DNA of 64,000 bases from Cyprinodon diabolis (GCA_030533445.1 CM060064.1:44411787-44475786); one strand, 5' to 3'; counted from the first letter of the stretch, positions 34,321-46,540 are shown. Notes: generated by a model not told the origin, from the letters alone. Program-made: numbers and translations.

Positions 34321-35223
34321 ATCCCATCGACCTCAATTCAACCATCTTGTGACCCCTTGAAGACATGTGTTTTATTCTATTCTATTTCATTCTGTTCTAT
34401 ACTATGGATTATGTATTTGGTTTATTTCCACTGATCTGGTCTTTTCAAAAGCCATTGAGTTCCTCTTTTCTATGTGATATATCAAAGACTTGTACACATG
34501 GCCCTGAAAAGTTCCCTTACTGAACAAATCTACTCACAGGACACCGTCCATCTCTCATAACCAACTATTTTCTGCACCTCTACTCACTCCCCCTAAATTA
34601 AAGACTTTCTATCCCTCAGGCTTGCAATTTCACTCTGTAATGGAGAACAGGCTTTCTTGTTTGTAGTGTAATCTGTGTCTGCATTCACTACGTGTTCATA
34701 TACGCCCTGAGGCATGCCAGCTTTCTGCTTGTACTGTCTGCAGAGCCTCAATACATGCATTAGAGTTAAGCAGAAAACCCTGGCTATAAATAGTAGAAGA
34801 GTCCTGGGTTTATGATGTGAAACCCCCCTTACCAGTTTTAATTAAAGACATCGTCCCATTGGTGGTCCATGAAACAATTTATCCAGCTTCATTCAGTACT
34901 GCTTAAAGGGAAGGCCCAGAGCAGCTAGAATAGGAGCTTCTGGCTTTTCTAGAACTCATTATTACCGATCACCAGTCAAGGTGCCTCATCGTTTTATATT
35001 ACGCCTTTTGATGGTTTATTTTTTTAATGCAATCCTCCATGTTGATCGCTGTTTTTAAGTTAATAAAGTAGTATGAGAGCTTTTAATTTTAGTTTTTGCA
35101 CACATAACCTACTCTCCATACACATTTTTCAATGTTTTCTGCCTGCAGATTCAATACAACCAGCATTAGTCCATGATCCTTCTCTTGCTTTTAGTGTTCC
35201 TGAAGATTCTCTCCTACTTGCAC

Positions 35224-35226
<3 letters not shown>
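34321..35226. other. Unassigned DNA
   Basis: No recognisable gene or repeat. Confidence 0.4.

Positions 35227-35259
<33 letters not shown>
35227..35259. repeat. TA microsatellite, left part
   Basis: An uninterrupted TA tract broken by the hAT insertion; it resumes at 35812-35832. Confidence 0.9.
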
Positions 35260-35262
<3 letters not shown>

Positions 35263-35812
35263 GGCTGTCAAAATTAACGCGTTAACGGGAGATGATTAAT
35301 TTCTGGAGTTAACGCAATATTTTTTTTAACGAATTAACGCAGTCCCACCCTGTTTTACCCACAATAAAATTGTCCGACATGAGCGAGATGGAGGAATTAG
35401 AAGAACCCGTTGGCTGGCTGGATAGACAGTTCGTGAATAAAAAAAACAAAGACGGGACAATAAATATACATGTTGTGGTTTGCTCACACTGCAAGAAGGA
35501 GTTTTCATGTCACCGAAGCACCTCGAGCCTTAAATATCATCTTAATGCCAAGCATTCATTTGTTGGGGCTTCAACTTCAGATGTTACGGCTGGCATGCGT
35601 CAGACCACCCTCACTGAACGCAGGGCATTAAGTAACGGTCCGCTTTACACGTTCCATTCACCCATCCTGTATTTGTAAAAAAAAAAAAAGCAATGGCTAA
35701 GTTGCCACAGAAAATGTGTATTTTTCAATAATATTTAGGCAAGTGATTAATCAAAATTAATTCAATTTTTGTGATTAATTAGATTAAAAATTTTTATCGT
35801 TTGACAGCCCTT
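35260..35812 (+). mobile_element. hAT element relic with BED finger, inside a TA tract
   Basis: The ends TAGGGCTGTCAAA and TTTGACAGCCCT are inverted repeats. Subterminal TTAACGCGTTAACG and AATTAACGC motifs precede a short transposase-like frame. The rest of a hAT transposase is absent, so this is an internally deleted copy. TA repeats flank both sides, so the 8-bp duplication (presumably TATATATA) cannot be told from the microsatellite. Confidence 0.85.
35379..35678 (+). CDS. hAT transposase N-terminal fragment, BED zinc finger
   Basis: A 99-codon frame from ATG to TAA. CSHCKKEFSCHR followed by SSLKYHLNAKH gives the CxxC...HxxxxH pattern of a BED finger, the DNA-binding head of many hAT transposases. 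The dimerisation and catalytic domains are missing; the frame ends in an A-run near 35680 that marks the internal deletion. Not functional as a transposase, though it could bind element ends. Confidence 0.72.
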   Translation: MSEMEELEEPVGWLDRQFVNKKNKDGTINIHVVVCSHCKKEFSCHRSTSSLKYHLNAKHSFVGASTSDVTAGMRQTTLTERRALSNGPLYTFHSPILYL

Positions 35813-35838
35813 ATATATATATATATATATATACATAC

Positions 35839-37106
35839 AAGAGTAGACCGCGCATTGACTGTCACAGCGCAGAAATTACAGGCGCCATCTTGGGGAGGTC
35901 GATCTGCTACCCCAACCGGCTGCTTTAAGTAGAACAGAGGAAGGAGGCCTCAGCACTGCAGCGTATTTTTGGTTATCAGATCTCGGGGGATGATTTCATG
36001 AAGGCATCAGAGCTTTGGAAGACATTACTAAATAAACAGCAGATATACACTACATAGAATAGAAACTGCCTGTGTTGTCCCACAATGGGTAAATTGTGAT
36101 GTTACTGTAGCTAAAGATTACAGCAAAAGTGGTCACGCAAATGTCGACCTTACAAAGTGCATAAAAATAATAGAATAAGGGACAGAGTTTAAAAAAAATA
36201 TATCCAATCAACTTCTTAAGTACTTCAAAACAACCACGACTGACCAAAGCACTGTAAAGAAAAATAAATACAACTAAAACATGGGTAAAAATAACATAAA
36301 ATATAAAAAAATAAAAAAATACTGTACTGTACAGTGTTTTTACAAATATAAATAATTCAATTTCAATTCAGTTTATTTATATAGCGCCAAATTCACAACA
36401 CATGTCATCTCAAGGCACTTTACAGTTCAACCAGATCATACAGTCAAATTGATACAAAGTTTTCTATCTAAGGAAAACCAGTTGATTGCATTGACTCATT
36501 GACTCAAATACAATCCCTCACACTAAGCATGCTTGTAGCGACAGTGGAGAGGAAAAACTCCCTTTTAACAGGAAGAAACCTCCAGCAGAACCAGGCTCAG
36601 TGTGAGCGGCCATCTGCCAAGGCCGACTGGGGTTCAAGGAGACAGAAGCAGAGATACAAAAAGCAGCTGTAAAAGGCGGCCCCGTCCAGGAAACACACAG
36701 CCAGGCAGACGAGCTCCAAGGCTGCTCCCATGCCAGAGGACGAAGAGAGCACATCCACCCAGCCACGGCCAGAGAAACAGGACCACACTGGAAGACAGGC
36801 CGATCTCCAACATCTATATAAATAAATAAATACAACATACATACATCCTATCTGAATATTCTATTACTCTGAACCCCACTAGGAATATTTTAATACACTA
36901 AACCATTTGTTTGTTTTCAGCAAAAAAAAAAAAAAAACAAAACTGGGAAAGTCAGTTCAATGTTTAGTAAGTTAAATTTAATAAAAAATTTAATCTGCGC
37001 CTGCTCAACACATGTTGCTGAGCGGAGCTGTCGACCGCCGCAAGATCGAGCCATCAAATCACGTTTGCGCCCGTAGGGGAGAGAGATTGATGCGGGGTCT
37101 ACTCTT
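35839..37106. mobile_element. Unclassified element with AAGAGTAGACC ends
   Basis: AAGAGTAGACCGCGCAT at 35839-35855 and ATGCGGGGTCTACTCTT at 37090-37106 are inverted repeats with one mismatch. About 460 bp of another repeat sits inside at 36355-36815. No transposase motif was found, and flanking duplications are unclear because the left side is a TA tract. Confidence 0.6.
36355..36815 (-). repeat. AATTG-tailed interspersed repeat, longest copy
   Basis: On the minus strand it runs from about ATGTTGGAGATCGGCC to a tail of AATTGAAATTGAATT. It nests inside the AAGAGTAGACC element and is therefore younger than that element. Confidence 0.82.
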
Positions 37107-38205
37107 ATATTATGTTTATGGTGGAAACAACCTGAGAAAGTGAACTGACACATAGCCTAAACTTTTGTGATTTGCTTCTTTTGAGCAAATCCTGCCTTTT
37201 GAGACACTGCTGGAGGCCAGTGATGTTAGCAAAGCACCTTTGGGTTAAATTCTGTTGTTAAACAGTTACATGTTTAAGGGGAGTCATCATTAAATAACCC
37301 AGTTTAACACGTTCAGGAATCTACTGCAACAGCACGGGTCATATTCTCTAAAAAGATTTAAGTTAAATTTGGATCTATGAGGTTCATCTGAGCTTCATTG
37401 TTTATATATCAAGGAAAGGGTGTACCCCGCCTTTTGCCCATAGACTGCTGCAGATAGGAACCAGCCCCACCATGAGCCTGACAAAGCAGAGAAGATGGCT
37501 GTTAGATATGAAGTCAGAATTGAACTCTTTAAGAGAGCAAAGTCACTAACTGCAGCGAGAAAGAAACCAGCGCTGTCTCAAAGACTCTCTCTAAGCTGCG
37601 CTCTGGCTCAATTGCACACTGCTCCTGCATTTTTAGCGGACAAGAAAATCTATGCAGTGCCTGAAATAAAACCTAAAATAAATTGTGAATCAATTAGACC
37701 AATAAAATGTTTTTCTGTATCATTTCAAAACCATTTTTTTTCCAATTTAAAACCATCCATCCATCCATTTTCTGTCACACTTATCCCAAGCAGGGTCACA
37801 AGAGGTGCTGGTGCCTGTCTCCAGCGAGAGGCGGGGTCACCCTGAACAGGTCACCAGTCACTCGCAGGGCAACTTAAAAACCAACAAAGAAAATAAAGAG
37901 AAATTCCAGTTTTATATTAAAATATAGAGAAATGTAGTACATTTATTTTTGCTTTCTCGTTTGGGCTTTTAAAGCATTGCATCTTTATGAGCACTGTCAC
38001 AACATACCTCAGCCTGCTGGACGCTGGATGTGCAAAACAGTGTTACGTCTTTTCTGGCATTATACCTACTTTTCAAACACAGCTTTAGATGTCACTATCA
38101 AATTAGTTTTATAAATCTAAGAATTGTAGCTGTATATGGTCAATAAAACATCAGTGTCATTTAAAAAGAAGTTAAGCAAATATCCTTTTTTAGCACATAA
38201 AAGAA
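37107..38205. other. Mostly unassigned, with two short repeat fragments
   Basis: 37413-37497 (minus) and 37749-37875 (plus) are pieces of the CCATCCATC/ATGCACAC family (CCCCGCCTTTTGCCCATAG; CAGGTCACCAGTCACTCGC). The rest is unassigned. Confidence 0.55.
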
Positions 38206-38215
38206 TGCTACAGGT

Positions 38216-38275
<60 letters not shown>

Positions 38276-38285
38276 ACCTGTAGCA
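38206..38285. repeat. 80-bp near-perfect palindrome around (TA)25
   Basis: TGCTACAGGTGCGCA at 38206-38220, then 25 TA units, then TGCGCACCTGTAGCA at 38271-38285. The arms are exact reverse complements and TA is self-complementary, so the whole 80 bp can form one hairpin or cruciform. Confidence 0.97.
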
Positions 38286-38594
38286 AACTCAAAAAATGGA
38301 AACATTACAGCTGCAGATTTGCATTTCTTTTTTCTTCAAACTTTTAAAATTCAGTTTCAGTTGAATGGAAAACCAGGCTATGGACAAACAGTATCTAACT
38401 TTAGCAATGTTTCCAATTAAAATTCGAATTTTAAGCAAACTTTTAAAAGGTCGAAAAAAAGGAAATATGAATATGCAGTGTTTGAAGTAAATTAACCAAG
38501 CACCGCAAAGCCTATTGCCATCCTGTGTCATCATGCATGGTTGTAGTAAACAAGAAGTAGAGGCTACAATCTAGCACTGACCACAGGCAAGTAA

Positions 38595-39139
38595 TAGCCT
38601 CGTGAGACCATCCTGATCTCGCGAGATTTCAAGGTTTCACTCGCAAATCAGTCTGGAGACTCTCCGTTAAAGAAAATTTGGAGCCGTTCACCAAACTAAC
38701 GTCCAAACAGCGTTGGCTTTGAGGCGGGTTGAGGTGTGACGCCACGAGAAGCGCGACAGTTCAGTCTAAAGAACATGGCGGCTTCGGCCGATGAAACTAG
38801 CGTTAGCGTGGCTATCGAGCAAGTTTTATCGGAATTACAGAGTATTTCTTCACTGAAAGAAGAGCAAAACACTGCTCTGGAGGCTTTTCTCAGAGGAAAA
38901 GATGTCTTTGCTCTTCTCCCGACTGGTTTCGGCAAGAGTTTGATCTATCAATTGGCTCCTCTTCGTCGTCGCTCTGTTAGTACGTCATATGCTTCGTTGT
39001 TCTGATTGGTTTATTTGGCCTGTCTATCACCAACATAGGCCAATCAGCTTACCAGTATTTTCGCCCCTTCCCAAAATTACTTCAACGGAAGGTTTCCAGA
39101 TGGATATGCGGAGCAAATCCATCTGACGGAGTCAGGTTA
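38595..39139 (+). mobile_element. Helicase-head element, copy 4 (subfamily A)
   Basis: 545 bp, TAGCCTCG to CAGGTTA, with a perfect 9-bp duplication GGCAAGTAA at 38586-38594 and 39140-39148. The frame from 38736 (ATG GCG at 38775) is open for 89 codons through QNTALEAFLRGKDVF, LLPTGFGKS and LIYQLAPL. This is the cleanest subfamily A copy. It ends at codons after the ATP loop; no DEAD-box-like motif II follows. Confidence 0.94.
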
Positions 39140-39214
39140 GGCAAGTAATGGGGGAACGTTTTAATGAACGTGTTGCTGTCGGGGAAGGCTGATGGAAATA
39201 CACCTTTTTTTTTC

Positions 39215-39535
39215 AATTCAATTCAGTTTATGTATATAGTGCCAATTTACAACACATGTCATCTCAAAGCACTTTACAGAAACAATTCAACCAGATTATC
39301 CAGTCAGGTTGGTTCAAATTTTTCTATCTAAGGAGAAGCAGTTGATTGCATCGATTCATTGACTCGAAGCCAATCCTTCACACTAAGCATGCGTATTGCG
39401 ACAGTAGAGAGGAAAAACTCCCTTTTAACAGGATGAAACCTCCTGGAGAACCAGGCTCAGTGTGAGCGGCCATCTGCTGAGGCTGACTGGGGATCAAGAC
39501 AGGAGCAGGCAAAGAACCCGAGATACAAAGACGGC
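39215..39535 (-). repeat. AATTG-tailed interspersed repeat, copy
   Basis: Matches 36355-36815 over its tail-proximal two thirds (ACACATGTCATCTCAAAGC, CTTTTAACAGGATGAAACC). Confidence 0.8.
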
Positions 39536-40836
39536 ATTCCAACACAGTTTTTGCTCATTAAAACTGTGGAACATCTGGTGATTTCTTCCCTTGTAGCATA
39601 TATTTAAGTAGAAAGAAATAACTTTAGAACCACTGAAAACTTTTTTAATATTCACCTTTGGGGCTTGAAGTGGTTTGTTGCAGTTTTATGAATGCATTAT
39701 CATCTTTATGATGCCAACACTTATCAGAAGAAGCAGGCGGACTGACATGCTTTCACATGTGCCACATCAAACAACATCAGTTCATTCCACTGATTCGCCT
39801 GCGGCTCTCTGGACGTCTGGCACGTCTGCAAAACAACCAGAGAGAAATAAACTGCCTTCAACAGCTGTTAAATATGTTTAAACCCCTCCAAGGCTAAAAC
39901 TAGTCCACACTAGCACCACCCCCCCCAACAAGATGGCAGTCACTTTATCACCTCAGTCTTATCCTTTCCTAAAATCTGCTGAGTGTGCACGCTCAGTGAC
40001 ACCCTGCTTTACACTGACTTGCACACATTCACACCTGGCAGATGCCTGGTTCAGATAGCTTTTTCTTAATTGCATGCTCCTCTCAGCTCCAGTATTTAGG
40101 ATGAAGTGTTATGTTCAGCTCAGCTGTACCTGCATGTGGAAAATTATTCTGATTTGCTGCTTCGCTTAAAATAAAATTAAACAAATTCCACATTTCTTAT
40201 TTTTAGGAGGCTAAAGCTCTCATTCATTCTTCTAAATGTCCCTTATGTCCATCTATTAAAAGCCATGAAAGCTAAATACTTTAATAACTGATTAGTAGTG
40301 TATAGAACTGAAGAGGTGTTTGCAGTTTTTTTGTTGGAAAAAAGAAACAGGTAAACAAATATGTAAATAGTCTCTTCTTGGATTCCCTGATCCTGCATTT
40401 TGGTTTTAAATAAGACATGAAGTTATGCTTTGAACCCACACTTTTAATTTTGCATGTTTGTATTTATTTGCTAAAAATATGCCAAGATGCATTTGTTCCT
40501 GATGTTGTCTTAACTGCTGTAGTGACTTTATGTTGTTTAATTAAATATTTTTTATAACACATTCTTCAATAATGAAAATAAAAATCTACTTGAAGGCAAG
40601 TAGAAAATTAAATGAAATGTGAAGTTTAATAATTAGTTTTATGACTATTAAGATGCATGTAATCTTTGATTCAGGCAAGGTTGATACCTCCGTCTGAGTC
40701 GACTGGAGGGTCTGACAACGAAAGATGAGCTGAATCGTGTTAAATGCAAATCAAAGACCCATCTCTTCTTCTCCTGGGTTGTTACATAAAACTATATTGT
40801 GGTGATATGTCAATGTGACTTCAGGCTAAAAAATAC
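39536..40836. other. Unassigned DNA
   Basis: A C-run lies at 39918-39926. No exon or repeat recognised. Confidence 0.4.
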
Positions 40837-41379
40837 TAGCCTCGTGAGACCATCCTGATCTCGCGAGCTTTCAAGGTTTCACCAGCAGATCAGTCTGGAG
40901 ACTCTCCGGTAAAGAAAATTTGGAGCCGTTCACCAAACGAACGTCCAATCAGCGTTGGCTTTGAGGCGGGTTGAGGTGTGACGCAACGAGAAGCGCGACA
41001 GTTCAGTCTAAAGAACATGGCGGCTTCAGCCGATGAAACTAGCATTAGCGTGGCTATCGAGCAAGATTTATCGGAATTACAGAGTATTTCTTCACTGAAA
41101 GAAGAGCAAAACACTGCTCTGGAGGCTTTTCTCAGAGGAAAAGATGTTTTTGCTCTTCTCCCGACTGGTTTCGGCAAGAGTAGCCTGGCTTGTGGTTGTG
41201 TTTTCATCGTCGCTCTGTTAGTACGTCTTATGCTTCATGATCTGATTGGTTTATTTGGCCCGTCTATCACCAACATAGGCCAATCAGCTAACCAGTATTT
41301 TTGCCCCTTCCCAAAATTACTTCAACGGAAGGTTTCCAGATGGATATGCGGAGCAAATCCATCTGGCGGAGTCAGGTTA
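40837..41379 (+). mobile_element. Helicase-head element, copy 5 (subfamily B)
   Basis: 543 bp, TAGCCTCG to CAGGTTA, with a perfect 9-bp duplication AAAAAATAC at 40828-40836 and 41380-41388. It shares with copy 3 the altered block after the ATP loop (SLACGCVF). The frame from 40978 is open far past the element end to 41454, which is accidental. Confidence 0.93.
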
Positions 41380-41720
41380 AAAAAATACTACACCCCATTA
41401 TATCCTAGCTCTTGTGTTGAAGAGGATCCTGTGCATACATTTAGTTTTCAATGACGAGAAACGTTGTTGTGAAACTTTACCAGCAGATAACTCACAATTT
41501 CGTCAATTACCAGGTGTTATTAACTGCTTACCTTTGTGGCTGGACGCTTTGGACCGCTGATAAAATCCAAGATATCTTCACCATCAGCAAATGTCAATAA
41601 CTTGGTTTATAATTTAAGCAGTTATTAATCATTAACCACAAGCTTCACAGCTAAGGAAGGCAGGCAGCGACTCAGCAGCCTTTGAGATTTAAAAATTAAG
41701 AATTTCACTCATATCCTGAC

Positions 41721-43058
41721 TAGGGTGGCCAGATGTCCGGCTTTAGGGCGGACAGTCCGGATTTTCATTGCACTGTCCGGCGTCCGGCGCCGCATCCAGC
41801 CGGACGTGTATTTGCCCTCCTTTACACCCAGATTCCACATACTCTGTCAGTGCTCCGCTCCGCTCAAGTACGTCGTGCGAAGTACTTGTCTGTCATGTAA
41901 ATCAATGAGAGCTGTTCCACATCCTCCGCTACTCCTCCGCACGTCTCTGTCCACGTACGTCTTCTCCGTCTTTCACCGTCAAAATACGGAACTGAGCTCT
42001 TTTTGTCTCCGCTCCCGTCAGTCCAGATCAAGACCCGCAATTGCAATCGCACCAAACAGGATAAAGAATGTAGTGAAGACCCGGTTTGTCAAATTAAATT
42101 ATAGTAAAAACAGGTCGGTTACTAGAAATTAGAGCATAGTTCGTATATATTCCCAAAATTAAGAGCAATTAATTAAATAACTGGATGCAGACTATTGGTG
42201 CTTCAACAGACCAAAAAATTCTTATTGCAGGAATGGATGAAGAGATGATGAGTTTGGAAGCGGAGAACAAACATAGTTCATACAAACTATGGATGATCCT
42301 GTTTATTCCTGTTACAAAAATCCACAGCAGAAAGAGAAAATATTTGGGCAGAAACTGAACATCTGCTGGATGATGATGGGGATTTTTTTTAATATGTCAT
42401 ATTAAATTAAACGTTCACAGGGTTTATACCGGACTGAGGAACTCTAATTTAATGCTCTTTTAATGCTATTAGAAATAATTTTAATTTCATCAACAAGTAT
42501 CATGTACACAAGTTATTAGTATACATGAAATAAGGAGCTGTAAGCACAGTTCCATGACTCAAGTTTGTGTATATATATATATATATATATATATACTATA
42601 TAGATATATATATATATACTATATAGATATATATAGATAGATAGATAACATGGTGAAATCATCTTTACTCTCGACAGGCTGCAGCCATGTCACGAATTCC
42701 TCTTTTCCAGCCACTTTTTGACATTTGTATTGTCCTATTCTCTAGCTCTCTCTCCGCCTCAAGCTTCTTTTCCAAACAACTGCTTTATGATCAATTGCAG
42801 CAGTTCTGCTCAAATTAATCGTGTCAAAAAATAGTCACTTTTTAAACACCACAATGTATTAAATAAATACAAATGCTGGGAACCAATTCTTTTTTTACAT
42901 CTCTTTAATATTTTGTTCTATTCAACTACACAAGCATCATCTTTAAACTACTAAGAATTGTACTATAAATGTGACTTTACCCGATTCTTATGTACACCTT
43001 AGTAATTGATATGCCGCACAATGTCCTCCTTTTTGGTGCTATAGAAATGGCCACCCTA
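41721..43058. mobile_element. hAT-type element, 1338 bp, no intact transposase
   Basis: The termini TAGGGTGGCCA and TGGCCACCCTA are perfect inverted repeats, and ATCCTGAC is duplicated exactly at 41713-41720 and 43059-43066. Subterminal TGTCCGG motifs recur near the 5' end. A TA/GATA microsatellite sits at about 42569-42646. The 135-residue frame at 41725-42132 has no transposase motif. Probably an internally deleted or long non-autonomous hAT. Confidence 0.9.
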
Positions 43059-43399
43059 ATCCTGACAGATATGAGGTGAATTGATGCTGCATGCGCACCC
43101 CCGCCAGGTTTAATACAGGCAGCTGCGGCTGTTTCAGTAGTAATGGAAAATGAATAAGCGGCTGTTTCAAACACTTACTTTGTTGACCAACATGTTGAGT
43201 GTTGTTGTCATAAAATATGCGCGGTAAACTTTTATCAAACTGTCACATAGTAAAAAGCCTTACAGCATCACCAGTGAAGTGCTGTGAAAACGGCCTCTGT
43301 GAAGCGTGCCTGCACGCTCCGATGCTGGCTTGGTTGGTGCCTGAAGTTACCCGCAGTGGCAGTCATGTCACTCGTGAGTCTCATTTCCTCTCCTCCTCA

Positions 43400-44474
43400 A
43401 AACAGTGAAGCTTCTTTCATAGTGAATAATGAACACTATGATTTCTTCAATCGTTTCACTCAGCTACAGCTCAAACTGTACGATGAAACCGTGCAGTTTT
43501 GTCGTACAGTGTGAGTTCACAGCTCACGATGTATTTTCTCACACTGTGCGACCGGACGCTCTGATGCGATCTACCTGCTCACACTGTACTAGAGACTGAC
43601 ATTTTTTCGGGGATCCCACGGGTCACAGGATTCCCATGGGATAGGAGTCAGTATTAGTAAAGATCACGTGATTGGGACGGTACAGAAAGAAAATAAATCC
43701 AGTACTGGCGCCGCCATTTTGTAGTTTTTTTCCTTGAAGCCTACATTATAATGCGAGTCAAAAAAACTACACGACCCAAAAACCAACAGTGCTTCCGCTC
43801 TGAGTTTTTCACCCTCGCTCAAAAGAATTTCAGGTTCAATGTATTGGCAGAAATCTTATTGAAGACAACAAGAATGGGAGTGGTGTGGGAGCGGGAGTCA
43901 TTCTGAATGGGAGCGGGATGGGAGTGGGAGTGATTTCACCAGGAGTGGTACGGGACAGGATTTAGATTTCTACTCTGGCCCGGGATCGGGACGGGACAGA
44001 ATTTTTTTCCGTGGGAGTGGGACAGGACAGGAGTGAAAATCCACTCCCGTGTCAGTCTCTACATTGTACGTCTAAAAGCCACGTCGAACTCGGCTCCGTA
44101 GTGAGATGCCGCTACTCGGACTCGTATATATTTGGAAGCAAAAACGAGCAGAAAAGGACTATGAAGCCTTGGCAATTTGTGCAATTTTGTGCTGAAAGCC
44201 CTACAAAGAAAAGGCAACAACGTATTTGGACAAAGACATGGCTGAGCAAACAAGTCAATTTTACACAAAGAACTCCATTTTACTCGTATTCTGGCCATGT
44301 TTCTGTGTTTTCGTCTTAGAGGAAGAAGAATCCTTGTTTGCGCACTGAGTGATTTGCCCATGACCACCTTACGATAGCCGACTGAATTTCCAACATGTTT
44401 GATTTTCTCCTGACCTCACACGACTGGAGAATCGGCCTGAAAAGGACAAAAAATGGGGCAGTGTATCCCCAGCT
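43400..44474 (+). mobile_element. PIF/Harbinger-like element relic, split by a hAT element
   Basis: The pieces 43440-43589 and 44062-44474 match, in order, the reverse copy at 60010-61140 (CGACCGGACGCTCTGATGC; TGTTTGATTTTCTCC). The 3' end GGGGCAGTGTATCCCCAGC pairs with GCCGGGCATACACTG of the other copy. A short frame RIWTKTWLSK around 44220 resembles the RxWxRPWL block of the Myb-like protein or nuclease of Harbinger elements. The left boundary is uncertain. Confidence 0.5.
43590..44061. mobile_element. hAT-type MITE, 472 bp, nested
   Basis: The perfect ends TAGAGACTGACA and TGTCAGTCTCTA are flanked by CACTGTAC (43582-43589) and CATTGTAC (44062-44069), 7 of 8 matching. The interior is full of GGGAGTGGGA and GGGACAGGA motifs. 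Confidence 0.88.
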
Positions 44475-46540
44475 TAAGAAATGCATTCAAAAGTAGCAAC
44501 ACTGGAGTAAAATGACTTAGCTCAGATGGCAACAGGAAGCCAGTTTATGAGGCGGGTCGAGCTAAGAACAATGGGTCGTAAAACTCACAAAATTACTGCT
44601 TCCTTGTACACTTGACCAGATGAGTTAGCCCAGTGCTAACATAGCTAGCCGCTGAAACTTATCACATTAACTCTTGGGACTCAACGGGAAAAGAGAAAAC
44701 CAACGCATACACAGCCACATGCACTCTCATTTACACACAGCTTAGTTCAGAACTCCTGAAATAAAAAAGATCAAAATTCAAAATTAAAGAGTTTCTTTCT
44801 AATCAAAAACATTGAATCATCTATTCTGTACCTCGCCGAAGCCTAGAGTATGTCGACAAGCATCATATACAAAGATGGGAATACTTTTTTATTGGCATGG
44901 TGAAAAATGGCACAATGTCTAGTTAGGTTCAGTTCAACTTTGCCCGCGAACCCAGTGAACTTGTCCAGGAAAGGAAGGGACAATGTCTGGTTCAGGTCAG
45001 GAACATAGTCCATTCATCCAACAGGCAGCTCTTTGAGAGACTTGAAATATTCTGATGCAAAACAACAGAGACAGATCTGTGGGGCAGTATTTGATCACTT
45101 TTGGCACCTTTGAGAGGAAGTCTCAACCTGTCTTGAATAGCAGTTAGGCCCGGGCTGTTCTGTGGGCAGCAAACGAGGGTTGACCAGGTAAAAAAAATGG
45201 ACCGTCTTTCTCATCTGCTTCAGCAGGCACATTGAACTTGGTTTCAGCCTTAGGAAGAAAGTATTCTTTTTGCGTCAGCAACACTCAGACCTCTTTGGAA
45301 GAGAGTGGCTACGTAACGGCTAGATAACGGCTACATAACAAGGCTTCAGCTGAAGACCAATGCATCTCGACTATCAGACCCCGGTTTTCACCCGGCAAAG
45401 AGAAAGAAAAGGAGTCGGCTGTTTAAGTAATCTCTGTTGCAGGGGTGTGACGTCACAGGGGAGGTTCTCTCACTTGAATCACTTAAATCACTCCAACACA
45501 GGATTTTAACTATGGCAGTTGGTACAAGCTTTGAATTTAGGGGGAATAACCTTTACAGCATTGCTGAGAGAGTGATTATAAAAACAGATTTGAGCAAGAG
45601 GTTGAAAAGTTAGAAGCTCAAAGTAATTTATGTGGTTACTGAATAGCTTGCTGTGGATTGTTTGAGCTATCAAGGTAATCTCTGTGGGAATTTTAAATCG
45701 CTGCAGAAGTTTTGTTGCAGAAATAGTATGTTATTTGCAGCCATAGCAACACTGACGCTATAGAGGATAAGCTGTGAGGGGAAAACTTAACTAAAGACTG
45801 GCTCCGTCTGAAGTGGTCATTTCATTTTCCCATTGTTACTTTGATGGGTTGCTTTAATTAGAAATCCTCTTTAGAATTCTTTTTAACATGAGAGAAATTA
45901 TTACTTTGACTGTATCATCAAATTTCTCTTCACCGGTTTATAGAATGAAATGTCCAGCTTTATATGTGCACCATATGGGTTGATTAGAGGATTAACTTTA
46001 TGTGCATTTTTGAAAACAGACTTACGGTCGCAGGTGTTACATTCAATGCCGATATTACTGATAGATTTTAAAGTATCCATCTCCAAAATAAATTGTTGAG
46101 ATCAAAATGTTTCTCAAACATACAGATAGGCTGATCAACACATCGGTCAATGCTTCAGACCAACGGTTGGCATTGTTTTGAGTATTGGCTGTCAACCTCT
46201 TGATCATCCTTGCCTTTAAACATCTAAAGGACATATTCTGTATCTATATCTCCTGCTCCTTGCTCTTTTAAATTATTGGCTTCAGGACTTTCATGCTTAA
46301 ACTGTTGATGAAACGATACTGACATTTTCTAATATTTTTAACAATGATCAATGTAATACTTTCAAGGGTGCCTACAACATATTTTTTATCATAAAACTGC
46401 CATTCAGAGGACTCTAGCGCTGCTCAGTCAATGAGGGAGAAAACAGCAGGGACGTATTCAGCAGAACACCAAAGAGATTCGTTATGGAGAGCAGGATGGA
46501 TTAGGATACAGCTATGCCTTTGCGTTTTGTTGCTTTTTGT
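44475..46540. other. Unassigned DNA
   Basis: About 2 kb without a recognisable gene or repeat boundary. A TGACGTCA palindrome occurs at about 45448, without a supporting promoter. Confidence 0.4.

Noticed and set aside
38736..39005. Helicase-head frame as a functional helicase gene
   Set aside because: It stops just after the ATP loop; motifs II to VI are absent in every copy.
41725..42132. 135-residue frame at the start of a hAT element
   Set aside because: Overlaps the terminal inverted repeat and subterminal motifs; no transposase residues.
45448..45456. TGACGTCA palindrome as a CRE promoter element
   Set aside because: No transcript start, CpG island or neighbouring exon supports a promoter.
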